The position numbers were made by a program, and so were the translations under genes. DNA of 64,000 bases from Sitta carolinensis (Eukaryota; Chordata; Aves; Passeriformes; Sittidae): positions 65,160,863-65,224,862 of the forward strand of contig CM063284.1 in assembly GCA_032173965.1 (NCBI GenBank), written 5' to 3'. Positions 37,151 to 51,128 of the stretch are shown here, one piece after another; position 1 is the first letter of the stretch; every line of letters begins with the position of its first letter. The notes beneath the pieces were generated by a model, which searched no databases, was not told where the DNA came from, and saw nothing but the letters and a program-made list of their open reading frames with translations.

Positions 37151-40100
37151 CAGAAGGAGAAGCCCCATCTAATGCTCTCTGTTTTAAAGACCACTTACCA
37201 CTTTCCCAGTGTGGTAGCAGCAGTCATTGCCTTCACTGGCTGCAGAGCCCTGTGGAGCAGGCACTTAACACCATACCCCAGTTACGTGTCTGAGCACAAC
37301 TCTTCATCCATTTCAATTTATACCATCATTCCAGCATCCCAAATTCAGCCATTGCAGAAGGGCCCAAGAGGAACCTGTGGCAGGAAGCTCAGAACATGGG
37401 GGCCTGAGGTTGCAGGTGAGGCACTGGCCCTACCACACACAGGTCACATCACCTTTCCTCACTGTACCCACAACAAACAGTGAGCAAAACAAATACATTC
37501 AAGTCTCAGGGGAAAGTCTGAGACAGGTACTGGACAAGGGATCAAAGTGAGAAGAGGCATGCAAACACAAGGCTGGATGGTTGGTTCTTTTCCCCTAGCA
37601 AACATTTCCATTTTATTCACTCTCTTGATGACACTGTCTCCTTTGTACTGTACTCTTGAAATCTTGGCCCTCTTCAGCATCTCCTTTGAAAGACATATCA
37701 TTATTTGGGATTTGTGGATAACTTATCCACTTAAAAAAATACATTCTACATACAATTACCGCTGTAGCTTAATAGGAATTATATTCTCTCCAAAATAAAC
37801 ACTCGGGGCCAATGAGCTTCAAGTGACTTTCAAACAAGGTTTACCAAAACAGAAACAAAAGTGAAAAATGACACCTACTTTCTGTATATCTACCTCCCAA
37901 ATAAAACAGTTTTGTCCTCAGTGGAAGATTCCACCAGAAACAGAGGAAAGAAAGATAGGATTACATGGAATCTCCCACATTTTGGAGAGGAGGGGGGCTA
38001 TTGAGAGAGAGGAAAAGACTGATTAATATCTGCTGTTTCTTCTCAACAGCTGAGAAACAAGGGAAATGAGTTAGTTTTGAAAGTGGGCACACACAGACCT
38101 CAGCTGGAACAACAGGTTCCAGGGAGCAGCATCAAGATTGCTTTTCCTGAGGTCCTTGGGACAAAAAAAAAAAAAAAAAGGGTAAGTGAGGGCCAAGGAA
38201 TTAGCACTTTAGTGCAGAGCAAGCATCCACACAGGCAGCTGTGAGGACCATGTAATTTTGGGGGCAGATCAAATCCTGGGTTTGGGGACAAGGCTGATAT
38301 GCGCATGCTTTATCATTTTCATTAATGTCTAATTCCAGTTACAGCTGCAGATCCTTAGCAGCACACTAGAAATATACTGGATATACTTAAGCTTTCAATT
38401 CACCCTGCTTTGGGTAGGGACTCGGCCAAAGAAAAAGCAAGCTACCAGTGAAATGTGAGTTCTGACTGAAGAGTGGTTATCAATCACCAAGGTCCCCTAC
38501 AGAAGTCCAATGCAGACTCTTCCTTCCATCAAGGCACCTGATAGAAATGGAGCAAGCCATGTAAGGCCATTCAGCATGTCATCCACACACATGGACATTA
38601 TATATTAAAATACATCCAGGGACTCCAGAAGACAGAACCCCCCTCCCTGCTTCACCAAGCCTTAGCAGTACATCTTCCTTTAAGGAATCAATATCCAAAG
38701 GTAACAAGGCCATTCTTAACTGCTGTTCCTGACTACCTACTTGCACAGGTGATCTTCTACATTTGAAAAACAAAATACTTTGGAAAAAGCTATGATCCAG
38801 CTTCCTTGGACATTGTTTGCTGTTTCCCCTTTCCATCCCTTTAGGCTGCTTTCTTCCTTGCCCTCCTACTTTCTTCCTGTAGTTCTCATTATATTTTTGA
38901 ATCCTTGACTTCACTTTTTCTTTCCAAACTTCTCCCAGTGGCCTAAATTCAAATCTAAATATTGAGGCTCATTGAAAGAGAATGTGCACTCATTGAAACC
39001 AATTACACAGAACAGACAGCTTATTTCTCCACTGCAAAAAGAGACTTTAAGTAAATTTTTAAGAGTCCATGCATATCCTACAGAGTTACATGGCTAACTT
39101 CAGATTTGCAACAGCAATCCTCAAACTCATTGTTTAAGGATACCCAGACCACTGCACTATAGAGTCAGTTCAGAGCCCACTTAAATCTATGTTCTCCTAC
39201 ATGTTTCCATATGTATTTCTGGCATTATTTAATATTTTCTTCTATATATTTAGAAAAACACCGAAGAGTAAATAATATCCATTTTTTGTTGATTGTATGT
39301 ATTAAAAGTCCCAACATTGAAAAGCAAGGCTACTGCTGTAGATTGAAAGAAGGGCTTCTGTTCTTGGATCTTATCTGCTTCTCCCCACTGTATAAGGCTT
39401 GCTATCAAAACCTATTATCTTCTCTCTTCTGTAAGCTGGAACAACTACTGGAGTGGCTTCTGGAAGTCCTGCATAACCATGAAATTTGTCGAGTCACTTG
39501 TTTTGTGGAAGAATCAGCTTTGGGGCAGCTTAGCTTTCTTTTCTTTTTTTTTTTTTTGTTTTTTTTGTTTTTTGTTTTTTTTTTGTTTTGTTTTGTTAAT
39601 TATCTGATTACTCCCCATAGATGACATTTTCACTAATTTGTAGCAAAGTCCTCACATGTGCTAACTTGTGTGGATGGGAAACAATCTTCTGTTCCATGAA
39701 GGTGCAAGCCATCTTTGGTGCAGCTGAGCTCTGATCAATATTTTGCGCTTCAGTTTCACTCTCCTCAAGATTTCCTCTGAAACTGGCTTCTGGCAGAGCA
39801 ATGCAAAGCTGCATTAGCAAATCCCTCTGCCAGCTGCAAAAGCTGTTCTGGGAAGGAGCCCTTCCAGTCTTTTGCAGGACCTCTCCTAATTGACTTTCAC
39901 TGTGTTCATGGAAATCATCTCTAGCATGATCCAGCCTTTGCTACATCCATGGATGTTGCCCTGTTTAGCCTGTGTGCACACACTCCATCAGGATGCGTTT
40001 CAGGGCTCCACTGGAAGGACACTCAGGCATGTGGCAGGAGGGAAGTTCAACAGAAGGCCTCATCTGGATAGCCAAGGAAGCAGGGCTGCAGAGTGCACCA

Positions 40101-43100
40101 GTTTCTACCTCCCACACAGAACAGATGCAGCCCAGGTGGCTCAGTTTTTATTATTGCACTGATGGAGAAGCTTGAAGGAATGTAGATTTGGACAGTCTGG
40201 AAGTCATTATCCCATGGTGCTGTCTTTAGAGTAGCTATTCTGCCTTGGACAAGCTCCCTGAAAATGTACACAGGCTAACTCTTAGGCAATAATAATTGAA
40301 ATAGAGCTTTTCACAAAAATAGCAATTGCAAGGGTGTACAGATTTGTCTTTCAGGGGAATATGCATTTGCTGAATTATGAGAACTGTTGTGGAAAGCAAA
40401 GATGCTCTGCTCAAGGTTGCTACTAAATATCTGCAAAGAACCAGAGGCCCAACTTCATTCAGCACAGACCTTCATTGTGCTGTGCAGTCAGCAATATTCA
40501 CATGTGATACTTGACCTTCCTGAACTGCATACTTTACAGCTCAATTTTTTTTAAGAAAAACAGCAAAAATAAAAGCAAAAAAGACACTTCAAAGCATCCT
40601 CAGCATGTGCTGCAGTCATGTGCCACATCCTAGCTACAGCTAGTGGGATCAAACTAGATATTATCAGCTGACAGTAGTTTAATCCAGTCACTGGGGTCTC
40701 AGCAAAGCCTTTCTTCTAGAAGAGCATCAGTTTTCTTCAGCTCTCACACCAAGCTGGCTAGCAGATTACAACGCTTATAACCTTTTACATGTTCAAAGTG
40801 TATTTTTTCCATTTTCCAGTCACATACAGAGCAAAAGTTCTTTCCCCTTTGAGTGTCCTAAAGCACGTTAGATTTTGAGTTTGGAAATTTACATCCCAAT
40901 GGAGAGGAGAAAAAGACAAGGAAAAGGGTAAAAGAGCAAAGTATGTGAACTGGGAAGGCTCATCATTTTAATGTGGCAGCCTCTGTTCCTCCCATTGTTG
41001 TGTGAACTGCAAGTCCCTTCCATTAACCAACTGGATTTATTATTTGGTTATTCCTCAGTTGTCATTCTCCTCTGTTTTGCTCCTGGTTTCATCATGAAGC
41101 AATATTTCCCAGTTTCCCAGCACTGAGCCCACTTAGCTGACAGCACCACCTTTCCTTTCAGCCAGGGTAGACTGAACCAGGCTCCCTTGCTCCGCAATGG
41201 CTACAGTGTGAGAAGAACATGGCACCTGGATTCATGCTCATTGTATGAGTGCACCAGCAGGCATGAGGAAAGAAGCACAGGCTGTGCTGACATACACGGG
41301 TGTGAGACCTTCTGCCACCCAGGTCAGTGGCACAACACCAAGCTAAAACCGAGGGCACAGGCAAGCTCTGGGCTCTAGGCATCAGCACAGCATCACCTAC
41401 TTTTCCCCCTGTGCTTTCTGCATACGTGCTGGGCTAAACTCCAGGGATTAATTTACCACCTACTGTGCAGTTTTGCAGAGGAGGAAGGGATCAAAGTCTA
41501 GTTCAACAACATGAAGTTGTCACTAATGACGCAGAGGCCGATATTTCCTCTTGGCAGCCCAGAGTGTAGAGAGGGCTGGCACTGGCACCTCCTTCAGTGA
41601 CACCAGCACTGCTTTCCATGCCAGAACCCCCTGGAAGGCAGCACTGCCCAGGCCTATATACATTTGGCTGCAAGAAAAGCTCCAGGCATGCTATCCCAGG
41701 AAAATGCCAGCTCAGCATGCATGAGGCTGGTTCTGATGGTACTCAGGGAAAGCCTCTACCAGATCTGGGGTACTTTTGATTATTTTTACACCCTTATCAT
41801 TCCCCTTTCCCCCCCGCCCCCCAATATATTTTCCTGCCTTGATCACCAACACTGAAAGGAGTCAACACAAGTCTGTCTCCTGCTCTCAGACACCTGCAGC
41901 AGCACCACATAGCATCAGTCCATGTAGAATGGGGCAAAATTTGGGAATAAACAAAATTCTCTGAACTCCTAATTGTTCTTTGTCATTTTACCAGCTTCCA
42001 TCTAATGTATTGGAACCATCACACCTGCACTGCTTGTCAAGAAACTCAGTTTTCCTTTTTCAAAGCAAGGGAGATGACACCCTCATTCCTTAAAGTGTCT
42101 TGGAATGCACACAGAGAAAGCAGTACAGCCCATTGCCACTGAGTGCTACAATTAAACACCAGCAGAAAGCTCCTAAAGAAATAAAGCAGGCAGCTCTGTC
42201 CTGCACTCTGCAGATGAACTCAAGCTCATTGCCAAACACAAGCAGTTCTCTTGCTGTGTGAACAGTAAACAGTAGAATTAGCTGATAACAAGCATCTTGA
42301 GCTTGGCAAGGGCCCACTTTTTTTCTACCCCTACTTTTAGAAAGAAAGAATGCATGAAAACTCCAAGGCTTTGAGATTGGAAGTGAACAGCATACACTGC
42401 CTCCCTTTACCAGCTGATCTCAGAAACATAAAGGTGTACAAACTACCTATGTTTTCACTAAGCAGCTAAAGCAGATGACTGAGAAGGTCCAGATCCTGCA
42501 AACACATTTAGTGTTAATGAAGCGCAGCATGATTTCAGAGGGCAGGGAAAAGAGGCAGCACAAGAGTTTCATACCAAATGGCCTTATTCCAGCCTCAAAT
42601 TGCTGAAAATACATCTGATTATCTGACCAGTAATCAGATGAAGTGTTGCAAAAACTGGAGGCACTTCTCCTCTGCACTGAAAATAGCTGTAAAGAAAGGA
42701 ATTGTGCCAATGCACATCATGTAATGGAACTGACAGTGGCAGAAGGAAACTTTAGGTGGATGAAAAAGTGGATTTTGTGGGGAATATTTTTGTCCCTTTT
42801 TTATCCCTCTTCACTCAAGTTTATTTCTACATAGATCCTGAAGGATAACATTTTGTTTTGGGAGACAGCCAGTCTTATGAACAGCTATGGCAAAATGCTC
42901 TGTGAGAAGCCACCACTAAATCAACCCAGTCCATGAAATTGTGACATGCTAAATCAAGTAAAGAGGCCCTGGCTGCAGATGCAGAGGTAAGCCACAGCTG
43001 TTGCAGGAAACACAGGGCTCCCCATCGCCTCTCACTCCCCTGCAGAGGGCAAGCTCAAGCTGTGCCCCATGCACAGCCTGCAAAGCAAGAGACAGAGTCA

Positions 43101-46100
43101 GAAACCGAGAGAAAGTGCTTGTGCTGGCACTGCCCTCACATGCAGCACTGCTAGAGCACAGGTGCACTGCAGGTAGGTGCCGTGGGACAGAACTTGGTCA
43201 TGCCTGGCACAGTTCTTTGGGCAATACACACCACCACCACACTTGGAGGAGATAGGAAAAGCCACCCAGGGAGGAAGACCTGAAAAAATTAGGAACTACA
43301 GTGAGTGTGGATACATGTGACAACTAAGAGGAAGCTGGAGGGAGTAGATGGACATCCTCAGCAAGGTGCTGGTGATAGGAAACATCTTTATGTGGGGGTT
43401 GGTCCTGGTGATCGAGATAAGAAGAAATGAAAAGGAGGCAGCAGGCCACTTCAGCATGGGGAAGCAGGGCAGGGCTTGTCCCTTCCCCAACCCACCTTCA
43501 CCAAAGAGGCGAGAAAATTCAGAGAACTTCCCAAGGTAAAGGGTCTGAATAATAGGGGGTAATTTGCCAGCTCTTCAGAGTTGCAGGAGTACATTTCTGG
43601 ATTAAGAACAACAGCCAAGACTCTGCTATATCGTTGGTATCACACACAGCTTGTGCTGCAGGATTTGCTTTTTTGTTTGAGGAGGGGGAGGTGAAGAGCA
43701 ACATTGACTTGGTAAACCCAACATTTGCCTGCTGACAGTGCCCAGCTAGAGTCTGATTGCCATGGCAGTGCCTCCCTGGAGAGCTGAGCAGGAGGTTTAG
43801 GCCATGCCTGAGCCGGAATAGCCCTCTGAGTAACCCCTGCTCCAGCGAGGGCCTACTAGCAGCTGACTGCTCAGTACACAAGTACAGATCAGAGCCACAA
43901 GCTGTGTCAGACACTGCTGATTTTTTTTTTTGTGAAAACCACAGCAGTGACTCTTGTGTAAGAAACCCACTTTCTGAACTCATTGCTAGAACAGCAGTTG
44001 CAACAACCCACTGGTTCAAACTTCATATTTCTGTTAACAGGTTGTTAGCATCATTAAAACATTGTGACCTTTGTTCTACCCTTCGACAGACTGAAAAACT
44101 TACTTTGTTCTTCAGTGTCTGGTAGTGAGCAGGAAACTGGACGCGGATTTGCTGTATAAAGGATATTAGTGTCCCCAGGGAGAGGACACTTGTGCTTGCC
44201 ACTCTGGCCAACTTGCAAGGTCCCCAGCATCTAGCAGGGTTTAGGAAATTCTTGGCATTTACACGTTTTATAACTCGGTGAGTCACTCATCAAGATTATA
44301 CCTGTTGTGGGAAGCCAACCAGCACCTCTTCAACACCTCTTCCAGAATTATGCCCTTTTCTCCAACATGCTTCAGAGGTTATCAGGACTTAATGGGAATA
44401 ATCATTAATTTACATTTCAGCAGAAGCTTTCCATGTGTCTGGAACACTGTTTTACTGCTCTGGATTGCACTTCTCCATGCACATGGCAGGGATAAGCAGT
44501 TCCACACTCTGCTTTGCATTTGTTGCAAATGCAACCAAAGGTTGTGACAACAGATTTAGGTACTATGCTAATACACACTATAGATAGGACTTTATCTTAT
44601 TATCTAATTCATAATCTAATATTACCTAAGATAGACTTACACATAAGTTATACCAATTCAGCAAGCATTTGTGGAGTCAGTGCTGGATCTCTATTGCCTT
44701 ATATGTGAAATAACTACTTATGGTTATTAATAGACCACATTAAGAATAACATGTGCTAGATCTGCTATCTTCTGAAAAGGAAATGGAAAAAAATGCTGTT
44801 AGTAATGCCTCCTTAGTCACGAAAAAGTGACTTCTGTGGTTTTTCTTCTCTGTCACCTGCACCTTACTTCCATCCAGTAAGGTGCTCTCTATGTCATAAA
44901 TCTTTATGAAACTCTTCTGTAATAGAGTTCTGTTGTGTTGCCCTAGAAGTTCCTGAGTATCAGTGGTAGATGAAGAAACCCCATACAAATTTGAAAATTT
45001 TGATATGCAGTGCATTATCTATTTACAGGACCAGTTCTTGACCCCTGTCTAGAAAGGGAAAAGCAAAAAAAAATTAATATAAATGCATATCTTAGCTTGC
45101 CCAACACAATTGTCTAGAAGGACAGAGTCTGAGAACCAGTTATACTTTGTGTATGCAGGATAAACACCCTGGCATTTTCTCCCTAGTACACTGTGATGTG
45201 TTTCTTTCATTCTGAACTTCAGGTTGTTTGTGCACAATATTTCTAAACAGTCAAATATTAATTTTGCCTCTCTGAAAAAGGGAAAAGGTAAAGTTAAGAA
45301 GCAACTTCTATATATCTTTAAAAAATTATATAAATTCTTGGAAGCTGTTGAAAACAAGTGAAAAAACATGCCTTTTATTTCTAAACAATATGAACCTTGC
45401 CAAGAGAGAACACACTCTTGGGGTTTGGTGGTAAGGTAAACAATTACTAATTTCCCCTATGAGCAGGAGATAATGAGATAGGCAAGCATTTTTCTGATAA
45501 AATGTTTCTTAATTTCAACATATCTACTTTTAGAATCCAAGTTGTTAGCTGAAAAGGTTTTGTTTTGATTAATGTCATAATTTTCATTCATTTAAAAGAG
45601 TCAGAAATGTCAAATCATTGTTACACAGGAAGTTTTGGGCTTGGATCAAAGTGACATTTCATTTAGCAGTCTGAATAAACACAGTTTAAAAGCCAACTCA
45701 ATGAGAAGGAGAAACTCTGAAATCTAAATACTTCCAACTACTGAATCCAATTTCTGCTTGTACACAAGTCATCCCTTTGGGACTGAGAAATCCCTCTAAA
45801 TTTTGGCTTTTTGGAACAACTTTTTAATTCAATTCTGAACAAAGATATTGAGATGAGGTAAGCCACTTTCTGCCTTCTCCTTAAAAATACATATTAAAAA
45901 TATTAATCTTACACAGGAGAGAGAGGAGAGGCGCATGCAGGAGGATGCATAAGCTGTAAAATTTTCTGCTTGCCACACACATTAGGTAGATGTTGCAGCA
46001 TTGCTTGTTCTCAGATTTGTAGTGAAATCTTTCAGGATATTTTGAATCAATCTTCATTACTTGTTGCTATCATTGCTGCATTGCTGGGCAAAGCCCTTTA

Positions 46101-48344
46101 TTACAAGTTAAAATATTTTTACACTTGTTGCTTCTACAGCTGCAAAGAAAAGTTAACTCAAACCCCCAGAAGCTACCAAAGCCCAAGATAAATAAAACCA
46201 GAGAGAATTAAGTCTGGTGAATTACACCAACCGCATGACTTTGCCTCAGGATTCGATGATGCCTGGAGCAGACTATGCTGAGCTTGCAATTCTGTCAATT
46301 ATGTTTCATTTCATACATTGGGGCTGTCATAGAACAAATTGCTATCGTAGATGTCCCTGGGGACATAGAGCTCAGGCAGCCTCACACTGCATGCTAAAAA
46401 GCTTTCTCAGATAGGGCTTGTCAGAAAACACATCTTCTACACAGACTCCTTCACTACCTGCAACTGAGCCAGAAGGAGGGAAACAGAGCCCCCAGACACA
46501 TTCACATTCTGCACAGAGGATGCTGCACAAGAACAGCCCCAGGCCCTCCTTTCAAGGGATGCTGCCCCTAATGCAAGCCAGCTGAAAACAGCAGTAAATT
46601 AAAAACAAGCAAACTAGGAAATCTGTATGTGAAATAGCAGAACTGCATCGAGGAAAGAAACATGCACCAAAAAACTATAAGAAAAATGTACTTGTCCAAC
46701 TCCTTGTGGTTTTTTCACCTTATAAAATCACTCTGGCAGAAGCAAGACCCCCTCCTGGACCAGTATCTTAATGTTAGAGAGTGCCTAGAAAGGAGATTGA
46801 AGCACAAAGACATATTTTTTTAAAGTCCCCAAACCTTTCCTACGCTTTTGCATGGCTTTGAATCAGTTCTTATCACCTGATCCTAGCTGCTGTCACCTGC
46901 CAGTAATTTCCTGCCTTGGTCTCACTTGTTTTGCCATCACTGGATACTGCCCTGGAAGAGAGGAAACCTTGCCAGTGCAAAAATATTGAAGAATATTTGA
47001 AAGGCATCTATCTGGTCTCTAAACAAATTGTCAGATTTGAGGGAGCAAGAATATTTGTTTCTATCAGCTGCTTCATTAGCAGCAGGTTGAGGTGGTAATT
47101 AAACACTATATGGTAATGATGGGCTTAACTGGGGATTGCTTCATGGCCTGGAAATACCATGCCCATAATGAAGACACACAATCATCTAAGATATTGCCAC
47201 TTCACACTGTTTACTGTCACCTCTGTACTGAACCATACCAATAACATGAGTGAGTCAAACCCATTTTTGGTGCAGCCAAGCAAGCTGGCCTCAGTCACTC
47301 TCATAGAATTGGGCATGAGCAGAAGACATTTTGTGGACACAAGGTGATTTACAGCTCCAGTTACTTGTTCTATCCTTCAGCTGAACCATATTAATGAACT
47401 AGCTGGGAGCTCCCAGTTTGCTTCAGCACAAAGTCAGATATTGCTGCACAAATCAGATGAGCCCCTGTAGTGGATTGGGAGCATTGTCAGAGTGTGTGAA
47501 TGTGGCTCAGCTCCAGGGGAGAAGCAGACGCAAGCTGGGGTGTGGCACCAAGCAGATGGAAAATGGTGTTTCCCTAAACAGTCCCACTAGATTTGCAGCA
47601 GCACATCTGCTCCACCCCAGTGTGCTCCTTCTTCCTTTATCAACTCACTGCAAAAAGATTTGGGCTGACTCTCCTAGTCTACTGATCCTTCAGTTGATGT
47701 TCATACCCGTGAAGAGATGACATAAGATATGACCTTTCCTGTGTATTTTCTTGCTACATCACACTGGCTGTGAAATCAGAAAGACTCCATGAAGTGTGGA
47801 GTGTTGGACTTCAGATCCTATTTGGTGCTCATGCTTTTTTTGTGATGTATCTGCATGCAAATTTTATCCCTTAGCTAGGCTGAAGGGAATGTATCTCCCT
47901 TTTTGTATATGGGAAAACAAAGCAGATGGTCTCAGTCTGAGGGACAGATGTCCACATCAGAAAACTGTCACCGCACTTGACACCTTCCCAGCCATACTGG
48001 CCAAAATCCTCCAGAAAAGAAAAAACACACCTTGCCATTTTGCATACATTTACATTCATTTGCATGCATTCAGGCACCTACTGAGAAGAATGCTCAGCCT
48101 TCTCATTTTTTAAGTTGCACCCAACCTCAGAAAGACTGATGTGAAGATTACTTGTTAAAAGAGCTGACTGCCTGGTGACTTTGGTATGCAAACTATTAAT
48201 AGAAAGGACCCTTCCATGCCACAATCCTATTCTCTCCCTGCCTTTTGTCACAGAGATGAGTCCAGACAAGGAAGAACAGCTCATAAAGACACTGCCCCTA
48301 CCCAGAAATTCTGTAAAGGCAAATGAAAACCATTTTCTGTTAGA
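36626..48344. other. Intergenic; no gene recognised
   Basis: A modestly GC-rich shoulder continues to about 36900 beyond the CpG patch. The T12-A19 junction, an A17 run at 38163-38179, a T-rich run with G at 39540-39596 and a C-rich stretch at 41802-41822 follow. A 166-codon minus frame at 43519-44019 is not recognised. Confidence 0.7.
37115..37145. repeat. T12-A19 junction
   Basis: Twelve T are followed directly by nineteen A, making a self-complementary tract of at least 12 bp per arm with no loop sequence. Confidence 0.93.
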
Positions 48345-49479
48345 TTTTCTAGGACATGAGCAAAGCATTTAACACTGTCCCACATGACATCATCCTTGTT
48401 GCTAAACTGGAGAGACACAAATTTGACAGATGCACCACTCAGTGGATAAGGAATTGACTGAACAGTCACAGTGATAGAGCAGTGGTCAACAGTTCAATGT
48501 GAAAGTGGAAAGCAGTGAAAGTGGCCTTCCTAAAGGGTTGGTATCAAGACCAGTGCTACTTAACATCTCTGTCAGTGACACAGACAGAGGGATTGGGTGC
48601 ACCCCTAGCAAGTTTGCTGGTGACACCAAGCTGTGTGGTGCAGTCAGCATGCTGGAGGGAAGGGATGGCATCCAGAGGGACCTGGACAGGCTGGAGAAGG
48701 GGCCTATGTGAACCTCATGAAGTTCAGCAAAGCCAAGTGCAAGGTCCTACACCTGGGTCAGAGCAATCCCAAGCATAAATACAGGCTGGGGGAGAATGGA
48801 TTGAAAGCAGCCCTGAAAGAAGGTCTGAGGGTTGTTAATGAGAAGCTCAGCATGGCCTGGAAATGTTCATTTACAGCCCAGAAAGCCAAACATATCTAGG
48901 GCTGCATAAAAAGTAGTGTGGCCATCAGGTCAAAGGCAGTGATTCTGACCCTCTGTGCCACACCTCTGAGACCCCACCTGTACTGTCCCCTTCAGTTCAT
49001 AAGAAGGACATGGATCTGTTGCAGAAAGCCCAGAAAAAGCCACAAAGATGCTCAGAGGGCTGGAGCACCTATCCTATGAAGACAGGCTGAGAGAGCTGGG
49101 GTTGTTCAGCCTGGAGAAGAGAAGGCTCCAGGGAGACCTTAGAGCAGCCTTACAGTGTCTAAAGGGGTTCTGCAAGAGAGCTGGAGAGGGACTTCTTACA
49201 AGGGCATTTGGTGACAGAACAAGGGGGAATGGCTTTCAACTGACAGATGATGGGTTTAACTTAGATATTAGGAAGAAATTCTCCACTGGTGGTGAGGCAC
49301 TGGAACAGGCTGCCCAGAGAAGTTTTAGAAGTCCCATCTCTTCAAGTGTTCAAGGCCAGGTTGGACAAGGCTTTGAGCAACCTGGTCTAGAGGAAGATGA
49401 CCCTTCCCATGACAGGGGAGTTAGATGATCTTTAAGGTCCCTTCCTACTCGAATAATTCTATGATTCTGTGATTCTATG
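48345..49479 (+). mobile_element. CR1 LINE, 3' part: reverse transcriptase remnant plus 3' UTR, 5'-truncated
   Basis: This is the largest transposable element here. From about 48345 it follows the CR1 RT region: a 'GKAFDTVSHD'-like stretch is recognisable as AFNTVPHD. At 48610-48630 it reads KFAGDTKL where active CR1 has FADD, so the second-to-last catalytic aspartate codon (48619-48621) is now glycine. From 49048 it reads the familiar CR1 C-terminus (LEHLSYEDRLRELGLFSLEK, then DRTRGNGF and LDIRKKF). The 3' UTR follows, ending in ATTCTATG-ATTCTGTG-ATTCTATG at 49456-49479. Several frame changes and stops split the coding region. 5' truncation with an intact 3' tail is the usual outcome of CR1 target-primed insertion. 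The exact left edge is uncertain by tens of bases. Confidence 0.93.
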
Positions 49480-50879
49480 AAAAGACTGGTGACGTTGTAG
49501 AAAATGTGGAGTATGAAAACCATAATCCCATCTTGGGCTTTTTTTTGTTTTGTTTTGTTTTTTTCCTGGCAGGGAGTTTTCTCTTCCAACCTCAAACAAC
49601 CACAGAAGGCTCTACGTCTTTGTTTTTCATAAGTGAGGCAGCAGTAATTCACTGGGATTGTGGTGGCTGGAATGCCTGTGGGATCTGGATGCAGGCAATC
49701 TGAATTAGGGGAGAAGTCAATGAAACACAGGAGAATACTGAAGTGCCTTAGCACGAGGTCTGTTTCCCAACATTGCTGTCTGAGTTCATAGGAAATTATC
49801 CCACATGGATCCTTGCATCCAGTAGGAGGAGGGGGGTGGGAAAAGCCAGATAAAAACAAACCCAACCAAAACATAGCAGATTGCTCAATGCTGTTTGTAG
49901 GCCAGTTAAAGGGGAGGAAAAAGATCTCTTAATGCAGTCTTAATGGCCAAAGCTGAGCCCTGCTCATGGGACAACCTCTGTAGGGGCAGGAAGGGCATCC
50001 TGCCTCCCCATCCTGCATGGGGAATGTCCAGCTGTGGGCTGGGACTGGATACCTGGTGCCCATCAAGGCCCCCAAGAAACACTTAGGTGGCAATTACTGC
50101 TGAGAGCACAGAATTATGGAGACTCTAGGAAATGCTGTGTGTGTTTTCCAGTGCTAGTTATGGCTGCTTGGTGAGGCAGGAGGTGAGGGAAAAGCAACCA
50201 TTCTCATGGGAATTTTTTTCTTTGCTTCATTTTGGGGTCATTTTGTATTGGTTCTTCTCCTCAGCCCTAATGATACAACGATGTGGTGACAGGGAAGAGG
50301 GGCAGTCTGAAGTGGAATGGCAGCACATAAAGAAGCAGAGAGGCAAGACACGCTGCTCGGTGCTTCCTGTTTGTCACCCAAGGCCTTTGCCCTACCTCTC
50401 CACTCCTGCCAGAGCTTCAGAGTGACTCAGGGTTTGTCCAACCTGCCATGCACAGCTGTGATGAATCCCAGCTGCTGGGGAGGTGGTAGAGCCTTTTCCC
50501 ACATTAAAATGTTAGCAGCCACAGAGATTTTCAGCCCCAAGGACCTTTGCCTATGAATACTGTCAGCTTCCTTGCCACCTCTGTAGCCCATCAACAAATC
50601 AACTAGTTGTTTTTTTTTTCCACGGGCCATTACATTTCCCACTCCTTTCTTTGGCACAAGGCAAAAACAGTCACAGAGGCTTCCCAAGCTGAGCTGGAGA
50701 CATGGCTGCACACACAGCTACTAGTGAGGAAAAGGCTGCTTGTTTACACTCTCTACCCAACACATGACAGCCTGTTACACAAAATCAGCAGCAAAACTCC
50801 CCCCACTTTTGCAAAAAAATAACCCAACCCCAAACTTATGTAACTCTGCAACTAATCTTTGTTAATCTTGAGCAAGGCA
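49480..50879. other. Intergenic spacer between CR1 and ADTRP
   Basis: About 1.4 kb with a T/G-rich run near 49540-49564. No exon or repeat family was recognised. Confidence 0.7.
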
Positions 50880-51128
50880 TTTAAATCCAGGGAATAAGCC
50901 TATTCTTCTCATCCCCCCCCAACCCCCAGCCTATCTGTACAGTGAAAAGGGAAACAAATAGAAGCAAAGTTTGCAGCTTTGTGATTTTTCCTTTTGACAA
51001 GAGCAAAACAGCATCGTGTCCTGAGACTGCTCTGAAGTAAACCCTCCTGCCTTGCCTTATCCCATGCACTGAGCACCTTAAGAGAAAAGCTGCTTTCGGA
51101 GCAGTTGTCAGTTGCTCTTGGCTGAAGC
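50880..51128 (+). promoter_or_regulatory. ADTRP: Presumed 5' UTR and proximal promoter of ADTRP
   Basis: This lies directly upstream of the exon 1 ATG. No TATA box or CpG island is visible. There are C tracts (C8 at 50913-50920 and C5 at 50923-50927) about 200 bp before the ATG. The transcription start cannot be placed from sequence, and a further non-coding first exon upstream is possible. The call rests only on position. Confidence 0.35.

Noticed and set aside
43519..44019. 166-codon minus-strand open frame
   Set aside because: Contains a lysine run from a T tract and no recognisable motif; not supported as coding.
50913..50927. C8-AA-C5 tract 200 bp before the ADTRP ATG as a promoter G-quadruplex
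   Set aside because: Only two runs; four separate G runs can be counted only by splitting the longer one, so the motif is weak.
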